Source: Rhodanobacter denitrificans
GTDB lineage: Bacteria; Pseudomonadota; Gammaproteobacteria; Xanthomonadales; Rhodanobacteraceae
Direction: 5' to 3'
NCBI GenBank assembly: GCA_003241385.1
Contig: QFPO01000003.1
Span: 434,001-498,000 of the forward strand
Length of the DNA stretch: 64,000 nucleotides
The position numbers and the translations under genes are program-made. The notes under the pieces were generated by a model, which made no database searches, was not told the origin of the DNA, and was given only the letters and a program-made list of their open reading frames with translations. Positions 42,666 through 50,091 of the stretch are shown one piece after another (within the stretch, counting starts at the first letter, position 1; every line of letters begins with the position of its first letter).

Positions 42666-42687
42666 GGCACCTGCGCGAGCAGGTGCC
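42666..42687 (-). terminator. Hairpin between the TonB-type lipoprotein gene and mltB
   Basis: GGCACCTGC (42666-42674) pairs perfectly with GCAGGTGCC (42679-42687) across four bases. It follows the upstream gene's stop by 66 bases and ends only six bases before the mltB TTG start. It may be a terminator (a weak TCGTCTT follows on the minus strand) or may affect mltB translation. Confidence 0.55.
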
Positions 42688-42753
42688 TACTCTAGGCAAG
42701 CGGCCGGTAACTCTCAACCGTCGCGGCCGCGCGCGACGGTCCTGCGGCGCTGC

Positions 42754-43803
42754 TCAGTTGCCCATCGTGAATTCGATCCGGCGCCGCAGCGTGGCGCTGA
42801 CCGCAACGCCGTTCTCGAGGCGCGGACGGAACGTCGAGCGCTCGATTGCCTGGATCGCTTCGCGGTCGAACACGCGCGGCGGATTCGAGCGGACCACGCG
42901 GATGCCGCTGGGGCTGCCGTCCGGCGTGACCGTGAATTCGACCTCGACCCAGCCTTCCTGGCGGTCGCGATAGGCTCGGGCCGGATAGTCCGGGCTGGCG
43001 CTGCTGACGATGCCCGCATCGCGCGTCTCGCCGGCCGGCGCCGGCGGCGGTGTCGACGGCGGTGCCGGCGTCGCTGCGGCGGGCTGCGCCTGGGACGGTG
43101 CCGGCGTCGCGGCCGGCGGCGGCGTGGCCGGCCGCGTGTCGGCCGGTGCCGGTGCCGGTGCGGGCTCGGTGCGCGGCGCCGGCGCCGGTGTCGCGCCGGG
43201 CCGTGCGGCCTGGGCCGCAGCGGCTGCCTGGGCGGCCTGCTGCGCGGTCTGCGCGGCCGCTTCGCGCTCGACCTGGCGCCGCCGCGTCTCGAGCTTGCTG
43301 CGCAGAATCGTCAGGCTGTAGTTGTTCGAATCGGCGCGCGCGAGCAGATCGATCAGACGCTCGGCCTCGTCGAGGTCGCCGCGATTGATCGCCTGCTCGA
43401 CGACGCCGGTCACGAACGGAAACAGCTCGCGCAGGCCGTCGCGCGCGCCGTCGCGATTCGGCTCGCGGGCCAGGATCGCCAGGTAGTACTCGACCGCGTT
43501 GTCGCCGACCGGCGCTGCAATCCGGTTCTCGGAGACCGCCTTGTTCGCGCGCTGGAACAGGTCGTCGACGCTCAGGGCATCGAGAGCCGCCGGGGCGGCG
43601 GCCGGCGCGGCCGGTGTATCGGGTGTGGCCGGTGACGGGGTCGGCGCGGCCGGCTGGGCCGCCGGGGCGGCCGGCGTCGGCGGCGGCGCCGGCGACTCGC
43701 CACAGGCGGCGAGCGTCAGCGTCGCGGCGAGGAGCGCGCTCAGGACGAGCGGTCGCGACGTCGCGCCACGCAGAAAACGAAATCGATGGCATTGAATGGT
43801 CAT
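42754..43803 (-). CDS. Lipoprotein with TonB-type C-terminal domain
   Basis: 349 residues. The signal peptide ends in a clear lipobox (LTLAAC, Cys at 34, followed by Gly-Glu, so no Asp+2 inner-membrane retention signal). Pro/Ala-rich linkers (38-75, and about 190-260) flank a helical domain with tetratricopeptide-like spacing (about 75-185; YYLAILAREPNRDGARDGL). The end (about 265-349) is a TonB C-terminal domain: PDYPARAYRDRQEGWVEVEFTVTPDGSPSGIRVVRSNPPRVFDREAIQAI. Classical TonB is anchored by an N-terminal helix in the inner membrane, so a lipid anchor is unusual. Role unknown. Confidence 0.85.
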   Translation of the reverse strand: MTIQCHRFRFLRGATSRPLVLSALLAATLTLAACGESPAPPPTPAAPAAQPAAPTPSPATPDTPAAPAAAPAALDALSVDDLFQRANKAVSENRIAAPVGDNAVEYYLAILAREPNRDGARDGLRELFPFVTGVVEQAINRGDLDEAERLIDLLARADSNNYSLTILRSKLETRRRQVEREAAAQTAQQAAQAAAAAQAARPGATPAPAPRTEPAPAPAPADTRPATPPPAATPAPSQAQPAAATPAPPSTPPPAPAGETRDAGIVSSASPDYPARAYRDRQEGWVEVEFTVTPDGSPSGIRVVRSNPPRVFDREAIQAIERSTFRPRLENGVAVSATLRRRIEFTMGN

Positions 43804-44109
43804 GCCGAAAAGCCCCCCCAAAGGCTGGACACTGACGCCCGCTGGAAACGGGTGGGCCTCCGATGCCCGCGCGGTGCTGCCCGACCGTCCGACCCTGGCT
43901 GTTCGACTGGCCCCCTGGCCCGGGTAACCATATCGCAGTCTTTGCAAAGACGGCAATTCGCATAACCGGACGCGCTTGGCAGTTACGGCCGCCCGTCGGG
44001 CCGAGGTCGCGCTTGACGACGGTCATGTTTCCCTCAGCCGGCCGGACCTACAGTCCGACGGCCCGGTTTTCGACCGGGATTCCCCCGACACGCACGCCTG
44101 GAGACCAGC
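43804..44109. other. Divergent intergenic region with a 14-bp perfect palindrome
   Basis: GTCTTTGCAAAGAC at 43938-43951 is a perfect palindrome, the shape of a dimeric repressor site. It lies between the TonB-type lipoprotein gene and the DUF883 gene, so it could serve either. Otherwise I see only poor promoter matches and no gene. Confidence 0.4.
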
Positions 44110-44424
44110 ATGGCCAGCATTCGCGACATGAAACAGGGCGCCTCGAAGACTGCCGACGACCTCGCCGAGGCGGCGGACGGCGCGGGCGAGACGATCAAGG
44201 ACGGGCTGAAGGACACCGCGGAGGAGCTGCATCGCCTCGGCGACCGCCTGCGCGCGAACGGGTCCCAGCTCGAGGAAGAACTGCGCGATGCGGGCCAGCG
44301 CTTCACCGACGGGGCGCGCAAGTTCGGCGACGCCGCCGCCGAGCAGATCCGCGAGCATCCACTGGCGGCATTCGGCATCGCGTTCGCGGCCGGCATGATC
44401 GTCACGCGCTGGCTGCGCCGCTAG
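44110..44424 (+). CDS. DUF883 (YqjD/ElaB-like) membrane-anchored protein
   Basis: 104 residues. A long charged helical region (1-80, rich in Glu, Asp, Lys, Ala with heptad-like spacing) is followed by REHPLAAFGIAFAAGMIVTRWLRR, the family's single C-terminal membrane anchor. YqjD-type proteins are stress-induced and bind ribosomes at the membrane in E. coli. It is followed by the YqjE-like gene, the same order as E. coli yqjD-yqjE. GGAG precedes the start. Confidence 0.9.
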   Translation: MASIRDMKQGASKTADDLAEAADGAGETIKDGLKDTAEELHRLGDRLRANGSQLEEELRDAGQRFTDGARKFGDAAAEQIREHPLAAFGIAFAAGMIVTRWLRR

Positions 44425-44432
44425 GCCCCGCG

Positions 44433-44846
44433 ATGGAACCGCAAGGGGAGCGGCCACCCGAGCAGCCGGCGTCGCCGGGCAATGCGTCGCCGACGCTGAC
44501 CGACCTGCGCGACACGGTCGATGCGGCGATCGGCGCCGCCGAGGCAGCGCTGGGTCTGGTGCGCGCGGAACTGCGCCTGGCGCGCAGCTCCGCGCTGAAT
44601 CTGGTCTGGCTCGGGTTCGGCCTGGTGTTCCTCGGCGTCGGCGCCTGGCTCGCGACCAGCGCCGCGATCGCGGCCGGCATCTACCAATTGACCGGCAACG
44701 TCTTCATCGGCATCGCCGCGGTCGCGCTGGCCAATGGGGGCGGCATCGTCTGGGTGCTGTTCGCGATGCGCCATTGTTGGCGCGACCTGACCCTGCCGCG
44801 CACGCGCCGCATGCTCGACGAAGCACGACGGGAGGTACAGGCATGA
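44433..44846 (+). CDS. YqjE-like phage-holin-superfamily membrane protein
   Basis: 137 residues. A soluble start (1-30) and an amphipathic helix (LRDTVDAAIGAAEAALGLVRAELRLAR) precede two hydrophobic segments (about 52-75 and 82-105). This is the holin_X_X/YqjE arrangement. I take ATG 44433, eight bases past the DUF883 stop. A longer frame from 43863 has no family resemblance. The end overlaps the next gene by four bases. Confidence 0.82.
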   Translation: MEPQGERPPEQPASPGNASPTLTDLRDTVDAAIGAAEAALGLVRAELRLARSSALNLVWLGFGLVFLGVGAWLATSAAIAAGIYQLTGNVFIGIAAVALANGGGIVWVLFAMRHCWRDLTLPRTRRMLDEARREVQA

Positions 44847-45178
44847 GTCTCAGACAGGACCGACGGGAGGCCCAGGCCGCGGAGATCCGCGCGATCGTCA
44901 AGAAGCGCGAGCTGCAGCGCGCCGGCAGTCCGCTGGCACGGTTGTGGCGGCGGCATCGCACGGCCCTGGTCATCGGCGGCGGCATGGCGGCCGGCGTGAT
45001 CGTCAGCTTGCTGCCGATACGTGCGTTCGCGCGGGCCGGCTCGACGGTCGGCACGCTGGCCGGCATGGCCTTGCGCTCGCCGCTGGCGCCGATCGTGATC
45101 GGCTGGATCGCCAAGGCGCAGGAGCAGGCGGTGCCGGCGGAAACCTCAGACGAGCCGGCGCGACCGGTCGACGGCTGA
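44843..45178 (+). CDS. Small membrane protein of the DUF883-yqjE operon, function unknown
   Basis: 111 residues. A basic N-terminus (RQDRREAQAAEIRAIVKKRELQR), a hydrophobic segment with Gly-rich face (about 35-53), a second moderately hydrophobic stretch (about 62-88), and a polar tail. This corresponds in position to yqjK in E. coli, but I see only general similarity. ATG 44843 overlaps the previous stop (ATGA) and has GGGAGG nearby. A terminator follows directly. Confidence 0.75.
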   Translation: MSLRQDRREAQAAEIRAIVKKRELQRAGSPLARLWRRHRTALVIGGGMAAGVIVSLLPIRAFARAGSTVGTLAGMALRSPLAPIVIGWIAKAQEQAVPAETSDEPARPVDG

Positions 45179-45190
45179 TCCTCACCTCTG

Positions 45191-45220
45191 GAGCGCCGCA
45201 GAAGTCGGCGCTCTCGTTTT
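45191..45220 (+). terminator. Intrinsic terminator of the DUF883 operon
   Basis: GAGCGCCG (45191-45198) and CGGCGCTC (45206-45213) form a perfect stem with a seven-base loop, followed by TCGTTTT, 12 bases past the last stop of the operon. Confidence 0.85.
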
Positions 45221-45234
45221 CCGGCTGGCGGTCC

Positions 45235-45288
45235 GCGACGAGGCTCGGCCTCGTCGCAGCCGCATCCGGCACCTGGGTGCCGGATGCG
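45235..45288. terminator. Two further perfect hairpins in the convergent gap before mdh
   Basis: GCGACGAGGC/GCCTCGTCGC (45235-45244, 45248-45257) and CGCATCCGGCAC/GTGCCGGATGCG (45261-45272, 45277-45288) are 10- and 12-bp perfect stems. They lie just past the mdh stop on the minus strand and probably block transcription from both sides, although no T-run follows. Confidence 0.6.
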
Positions 45289-45300
45289 CAGATGCCGCGG

Positions 45301-46287
45301 TCAGCGCTTGGCGAACAGGTGCTCGACCGCCGCGCGCTCCTCGCGCAGTTCCTTGTCGGTCGCCTCGATGCGGCCGCGCGAGAACGCATTGATGTCCAGG
45401 CCCTGGACGATCTGGTACGCGCCGTTCTTCACGGTGACCGGATAGCCGAAGATCACGCCCGGCTCGATGCCGTAGGAACCGTCGGACGGAATCGCCATCG
45501 AGACCCAGTCGCCCTGGCCGGTGCCGAGCGTCCAGTCGCGCATGTGGTCGATCGCGGCCGAGGCCGCCGAGGCCGCCGAGGAGGCGCCGCGCGCCTTGAT
45601 GATCGCCGCGCCGCGCTGCTGCACGACCGGGATGAAGTCGTTCTCGTACCAGGCCTGGTCGACCAGCGACAGCGCCGGCTTGCCGCCGACGGTGGCTTCG
45701 TGGATGTCCGGATACTGCGTGGAGCTGTGATTGCCCCAGATCGTGACCTTGGCGATGTCGGTGTTCAGCGCGCCGGTCTTCTCGGCGAGCTGGCTGATCG
45801 CGCGGTTGTGGTCGAGGCGGACCATCGCCGTGAACCGGCCCGGATCGAGGTCCGGCGCGTTCTGCTGGGCGATCAGCGCATTGGTATTGGCCGGATTGCC
45901 GACCACGAGCACACGCACGTCGCGCTTGGCGTGATCGTTCAGCGCCTTGCCTTGCGGTGCGAAGATCGCGCCGTTGGCTTCGAGCAGGTCCTTGCGCTCC
46001 ATGCCCGGTCCGCGCGGGCGTGCGCCGACCAGCAGCGCATAGTCCACGTCCTTGAACGCGACGTTGACGTCGTCGGTCGCGACCACGCCGTGCAGGGTCG
46101 GGAACGCGCAGTCGTTGAGCTCCATCACGACGCCGTTGAGCGCCGGCAGCGCGGGCGTGATTTCGAGCAGGTGCAGGATCACCGGCTGGTCGGGACCGAG
46201 CATGTCGCCGGCGGCGATCCGGAACAGCAGGGCATAGCCGATCTGGCCGGCAGCGCCGGTGACGGCAACGCGGACGGGAGCTTTCAT
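45301..46287 (-). CDS. mdh: Malate dehydrogenase
   Basis: Oxidises malate to oxaloacetate with NAD in the TCA cycle. 328 residues, the longer cytosolic-type form found in this order. The nucleotide site VAVTGAAGQIGYALLFR is at 6-22, the substrate loop GARPRGPGMERKDLL is near 89-104, VVGNPANTNALI is near 128, and the catalytic region TIWGNHSSTQYPD (His) is near 184-196. It follows the aminotransferase and glutaredoxin-like genes on the same strand, 36 bases apart. Confidence 0.97.
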   Translation of the reverse strand: MKAPVRVAVTGAAGQIGYALLFRIAAGDMLGPDQPVILHLLEITPALPALNGVVMELNDCAFPTLHGVVATDDVNVAFKDVDYALLVGARPRGPGMERKDLLEANGAIFAPQGKALNDHAKRDVRVLVVGNPANTNALIAQQNAPDLDPGRFTAMVRLDHNRAISQLAEKTGALNTDIAKVTIWGNHSSTQYPDIHEATVGGKPALSLVDQAWYENDFIPVVQQRGAAIIKARGASSAASAASAAIDHMRDWTLGTGQGDWVSMAIPSDGSYGIEPGVIFGYPVTVKNGAYQIVQGLDINAFSRGRIEATDKELREERAAVEHLFAKR

Positions 46288-46323
46288 CGCAACAACCTCA
46301 TCGAGGGACGGGGGGAGAGAGTT

Positions 46324-46701
46324 TCAGGAAGACGGAGCCGCCGCGCCGGCCGGCAGCAGCTCGGCCTCGGCGAGCAACCGGCGGATGCGGCGCGGTGCGT
46401 AGCCGTGAACCACGGTCTGGTCGATCAGCACGATCGGCACCCCCGAGGCCCGCAGCAGCGCGAACGCGCGCCGGCCTTCCTCGGAGCGCTCGACGTCGAC
46501 TTCGCGGTAGCGCACACCCCAGGCGCCGAGGTCGTTGCGCAGCCTGAAGCAATAGCCGCATTCCCGGGTCGACAGCACGACGACCGGATCGGACCCGACC
46601 AGCCGGCGCAGCGCGGCGGCGTCCGCGCCGGCACGCGGCTGACGTTCGCAACCGGCCAGGGCGGCGACGAACGTCAGACCGAGCAGCAGGCGCGCGACCA
46701 T
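46324..46701 (-). CDS. Glutaredoxin-like protein with lipoprotein signal
   Basis: 125 residues. The first 18 residues form a hydrophobic signal ending LAGC (lipidated Cys at about 18, followed by Glu). The rest is a glutaredoxin/thioredoxin fold: VVVLSTRECGYCFRLRNDL with the CxxC active site (CGYC), cis-Pro in SGVPIVLIDQ, and HGYAPRRIRRLL at the end. Glutaredoxins are usually cytosolic, so export of this one is notable. ATG 46701 overlaps the aminotransferase stop by one base (TGATG). Confidence 0.85.
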   Translation of the reverse strand: MVARLLLGLTFVAALAGCERQPRAGADAAALRRLVGSDPVVVLSTRECGYCFRLRNDLGAWGVRYREVDVERSEEGRRAFALLRASGVPIVLIDQTVVHGYAPRRIRRLLAEAELLPAGAAAPSS

Positions 46702-47897
46702 CAGCGCAGCTCGGCGAAGAATTCCTGGATGCGCTGCATGCCCGGCGCCAGCTGCGGCGTCGGACAGGTGTAGGAGATGCGCAGCGCGCGCGGCTCGCCG
46801 AACGCGCTACCCGGCACACAGGCCACGCCCTTGGCTTCGAGCAGCAGGTTGCAGAAGTCCACGTCGTTGGCGATCAGGCGCCCTTCGTAGGACTTGCCGA
46901 ACGCGCAGGAGATGTCCGGGAACACGTAGAACGCGCCCTGCGGACGCGGGCAGATCACGCCGGGAATCGCGTCGAGCGCAGCCATGACGGTGTCGCGCTT
47001 GGCCGCGAACTCGGCGTTCTTGGCGGTCGGCACGTCCTGCGGACCGCTCAGCGCGGCGATCGCGGCGGCGTTGACGATCTCCGGCACGTTGGTGATGTGG
47101 TTGGAGTTGAGCGTCACCACGGCCTGGGCGACGGCTTCCGGACCGGCGACGAAGCCGACGCGCCAGCCCGGCATGCCGTAGGTCTTGGAGAGCGAGTCGA
47201 CGATGATCGTGCGGTCGCGCAGCTCGGGCCGCGCATTGATGAAATTGTGGTAGCCGATGCCGTCGAAGACCATGCGGTTGTAGATGTCGTCGCAGACGAT
47301 CCACACGTCCGGATGGCGGACCAGCACGTCGGCCAGCGCGGCGATCTCGTCCTTCGTGTACACCATGCCGGTGGGATTGGACGGATTGTTGAACAGGAAC
47401 ACCTTGGCGCCCGGCAGCGCCGCGTCGAGCTGCACCGGCGTGAGCTTGTAGTTCTGCGCCGCCGGACAGGGCAGCAGACGGACCTGCGCACCGACGATGT
47501 CGGCGATATCGACGTAGGTGGTCCAGTACGGGGTCGGAAAGACGATCACGTCGCCCGGATCGAGCAGCGCCTCGGCCAGGTTGTACAGCACGTGCTTGGC
47601 GCCGATGCCGGTCGCGATGTTCTTGCGGCCGTAGCCGGTCAGTCCGCTGCCTTCCAGGTGCGCGATGAACGCGTCGAGCAGTGCGTCGGGGCCGCGATTG
47701 GAGCCGTACTGGCCCGAGTCCTTCGCCAGCGCATCGCGCACCGCCTGGTAGACGTGATCGCCCGGCAGGAAGTTCGGAACGCCGATCGAGAAGCTGATGA
47801 TGTCGCGCCCCTCGGCCTTGAGACGCTTGGCTTTCTCGGCGACGGCCATGATGGCGCTGGGCTTGGCGCGGCTCATGCGCGCGGCAAGTGAAGGCAT
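46701..47897 (-). CDS. Pyridoxal-phosphate class I/II aminotransferase (aspartate-type)
   Basis: 398 residues, fold type I. SFSIGVPNF near the N-terminus, FNNPSNPTGMVY near 170, CDDIYNRMVF near 205, and the PLP lysine in SLSKTYGMPGWRVGF near 235-250 are all present. The closing substrate Arg lies in ALRISYTCP. This is the AspB/AspC-like branch that moves amino groups between aspartate and 2-oxoglutarate, and the neighbouring mdh, which also handles oxaloacetate, fits that. I take ATG 47897 because upstream residues are Arg/Pro-rich and unlike the family. Confidence 0.93.
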   Translation of the reverse strand: MPSLAARMSRAKPSAIMAVAEKAKRLKAEGRDIISFSIGVPNFLPGDHVYQAVRDALAKDSGQYGSNRGPDALLDAFIAHLEGSGLTGYGRKNIATGIGAKHVLYNLAEALLDPGDVIVFPTPYWTTYVDIADIVGAQVRLLPCPAAQNYKLTPVQLDAALPGAKVFLFNNPSNPTGMVYTKDEIAALADVLVRHPDVWIVCDDIYNRMVFDGIGYHNFINARPELRDRTIIVDSLSKTYGMPGWRVGFVAGPEAVAQAVVTLNSNHITNVPEIVNAAAIAALSGPQDVPTAKNAEFAAKRDTVMAALDAIPGVICPRPQGAFYVFPDISCAFGKSYEGRLIANDVDFCNLLLEAKGVACVPGSAFGEPRALRISYTCPTPQLAPGMQRIQEFFAELR

Positions 47898-48188
47898 GGG
47901 GAAACCTCGTGGGAAAAGCGGGCGGAAGGACACGCGGGACAACAGCTGATTTTAGCACGCCCGACCGAGCGCCGTAGCCGCCGCCGTGCGCGAGCCGAAG
48001 CGCGCGCGGTGCCGAGCATCGGCGCCTATCGCGCCGCGGCGCGGCGGCTCCAAACAATCGTTACGCGACCGAAAAATACGCGCCCGTGGAGCGCTGGCCG
48101 ATGCAGCGGCGGAGTATGCTGCCGCCGTCCGCGCGGACCGCACTGGCCGCTCGGCACATCCCTTCAACGTCCTCGCGGAGAGACCTCA

Positions 48189-48458
48189 ATGGAAGTATTC
48201 GGCGGCACCTACGGGATCATCATGACGATCCTGATCGGCCTGGTGGTCGGCATCGTCGCGAAGTTCCTCAAGCCCGGCAAGGATCCGGGCGGCTTCATCG
48301 TGACCACGCTGATCGGTATCGCCGGTTCGTTCGTCGCGACCTTCATCGGCAAGAGCCTGGGCTGGTACCAGCCGGGTCAGACCGCCGGCTTCATCGGCTC
48401 GGTGGTCGGCGCGATCGTGCTGCTGCTCCTCTGGGGCCTGCTGACGCGCAAGCGCTGA
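48189..48458 (+). CDS. GlsB/YeaQ/YmgE-family stress-response membrane protein
   Basis: 89 residues, three hydrophobic segments (about 8-25, 34-55, 64-84). GLVVGIVAKFLKPGKDPGGFIVTTLIGIAGSFVATFIG is the family signature with its Gly-rich helices. Members are induced by stress; molecular role unknown. GGAGAG lies eight bases before ATG 48189. It faces the cyclophilin gene across a short gap that holds a terminator. Confidence 0.93.
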   Translation: MEVFGGTYGIIMTILIGLVVGIVAKFLKPGKDPGGFIVTTLIGIAGSFVATFIGKSLGWYQPGQTAGFIGSVVGAIVLLLLWGLLTRKR

Positions 48459-48466
48459 GGCGCCCG

Positions 48467-48503
48467 CCGCGGCAGGTGCCGGCGACCGGCCCTGCCGCGG
48501 TTT
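48467..48503 (+). terminator. Hairpin after the GlsB-like gene
   Basis: CCGCGGCAGG (48467-48476) pairs with CCTGCCGCGG (48491-48500), and an inner GCCGG/CCGGC pair extends the stem. TTT follows. Eight bases past the stop. Confidence 0.75.
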
Positions 48504-48519
48504 CACGCGCGAGCGCGCC

Positions 48520-49041
48520 TCAGCGCGCGTCGAGCACCGCGTTCCACGCATCGAGCTGGGCGCGGGTCTTCTCGAACAGCGCGGCGGTGTCGCCCTCGAT
48601 CATGACCGACTCGATCGCGTCGCCCTGACGGATCGCGTCGACGACCTTCTGGTCGTCCGCGCCGACGACCTTTCCGAACACGGTGTGCTTGCCGTCGAGC
48701 CACGGCGTCGGGCCGTGCGTGATGAAGAACTGGCTGCCGTTGGTGCCCTTGCCGCCCTGGACGCCGGCATTGGCCATCGACAGCACGCCCGGTGCGTCGT
48801 GCCTGAGCGAGGGGACGATCTCGTCGTCGAAGCGATAGCCCGGGCCACCGGTGCCGGTGCCGTTCGGGCAACCGCCCTGGATCATGAAGTCGCTGATGAC
48901 GCGATGGAAGCTCAGTCCGTCGTAGAAGCCGCGGCGCGCCAGATTGACGAAGCTGGCGGTGGTGACCGGAACCTGGTCGGCGAACAGCTTCACGCGGATC
49001 GGACCGCGCGCGGTCGCGAATACGGCGGTGAGGTCGGACAT
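48520..49041 (-). CDS. Cyclophilin-type peptidyl-prolyl cis-trans isomerase
   Basis: Speeds proline isomerisation during protein folding. 173 residues, cytoplasmic (no signal), like PpiB. FHRVISDFMIQGGCPNGTGTGGPGYRFDDE carries the catalytic Arg and Phe, and SQFFITHGPTPWLDGKHTVFGKV is the second signature. The C-terminus is slightly longer than E. coli PpiB. GGAG precedes the ATG at 49041. Confidence 0.95.
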   Translation of the reverse strand: MSDLTAVFATARGPIRVKLFADQVPVTTASFVNLARRGFYDGLSFHRVISDFMIQGGCPNGTGTGGPGYRFDDEIVPSLRHDAPGVLSMANAGVQGGKGTNGSQFFITHGPTPWLDGKHTVFGKVVGADDQKVVDAIRQGDAIESVMIEGDTAALFEKTRAQLDAWNAVLDAR

Positions 49042-49165
49042 GGGAGTCTCCGCAAAAAGGGCGCGCAGACTAACCGATTTCCGCCCCGCCCGAGCGGGCC
49101 CGCCGGTCGCGAGCGCGCGACCCGGGCGGTGCCGGCGCTGCCGCCGGCCACCGCGGAACGATCGG

Positions 49166-49585
49166 TCAGAGCGCCAGCCAGACCCACAGATCCTGACGGA
49201 AATCAGTCGCTTGCGTCAACGACTCGTACGGGATAGCGGCCTCTACCGGCTGCGTCGAGGCCATGCTGGCCTGCACCGGCGGCGCGCGCTCGGCGACGAC
49301 CGTGACCGTCGGCAGCACCGGCAGGGACACGGGCTCGGCGCGCGCGGTCACGTGCACGGTCGGCATCAGGGTGACCGGCAGCGGCGCGGCATCGTCGACG
49401 TGCCAGCGGACCGGGCCGTCCGGATCGGCCGGGTTTGCGACGACGGTGACGGTCGGCAGCAGGGTGGCCTGCAAGGGTTCGCGAGCCTCGATCACGGCCG
49501 ATTCGCCGGCGACGGCGGCGGCAGACGTGCCGCCGAGGCCCGCAAGCAGACATGCGAGGGGGACCAAGGACGTGCGGATGCTCAT
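49166..49585 (-). CDS. Exported small protein with three LPTVxV-type repeats
   Basis: 139 residues. A signal peptide (about 1-27, MSIRTSLVPLACLLAGLGG...) is followed by three spaced copies of a short motif: LLPTVTVVA near 41, LMPTVHVTA near 73, VLPTVTVVA near 92. Each is preceded or followed by Pro/Ala/Asp-rich spacer. The tail ends DLWVWLAL. I do not know a family or function. The motif may be a short beta strand for self-association or a binding peptide. It is on the opposite strand to its downstream neighbours and 507 bases from the next gene. Confidence 0.65.
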   Translation of the reverse strand: MSIRTSLVPLACLLAGLGGTSAAAVAGESAVIEAREPLQATLLPTVTVVANPADPDGPVRWHVDDAAPLPVTLMPTVHVTARAEPVSLPVLPTVTVVAERAPPVQASMASTQPVEAAIPYESLTQATDFRQDLWVWLAL

Positions 49586-49716
49586 GGCGAAAACTCCTGG
49601 GGTGGGTTGCAGGTCGGATATCGCAAGCACCATGCCAATCGCGCGATTCTCACCACCTGCAGCGAATGAGATGCGCGAACAAGGACTTGGGTTGCTAGTC
49701 CGAAAGTCATGCCGAT

Positions 49717-49774
49717 GCGATCGGACACCCGGAGGTCCGATCGCGGACGCTCCAACGCGTCCGCACGCGGACGC
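49717..49774. other. Cluster of strong hairpins in a gene-free gap
   Basis: The 507-base gap 49586-50091 holds no credible gene. GCGATCGGAC (49717-49726) pairs with GTCCGATCGC (49735-49744). GCGTCCGC (49757-49764) can pair with either GCGGACGC at 49743-49750 or the same octamer at 49767-49774, so two exclusive folds are possible. Function unknown. The remainder shows no promoter I trust. Confidence 0.45.
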
Positions 49775-50091
49775 CGCGACCTCGGCACGGCCGCTCGATG
49801 CGCCGGCGCGCTCGCCGGCCCGCAGCACGGCTGGACCGGCCGGTCAGGTCGGCGCCGAGGCTTCGCATACGCCTGCGACGCGCCTGCCGGGGTCTCATGC
49901 GCACGACCCGGCGGTCGCCCGCAGCCGATGCAGGCGCAAGATCCACGCCGAGCGGCGCGGCCGCTGTCGCCTGTCATGCCGTGACGAACGGCGCGCCTCG
50001 CCTGACGCTTCGCCGACCGCATGCGGTCCGACCCTTCCCCTCGACACCCGGAAGCGGGCAAGCTGCGCGTTGGACCAAAGGAAGAACGCCG

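Noticed and set aside
43863..44432. Upstream extension of the YqjE-like gene to 43863
   Set aside because: It would run through the whole DUF883 gene in another frame; the family resemblance begins only at ATG 44433, which is well spaced from the DUF883 stop.
49798..50091. Plus-strand upstream extension of the DUF1190 gene
   Set aside because: Arg/Pro-rich, no family match, and it would bury the lipoprotein signal that starts at 50092.
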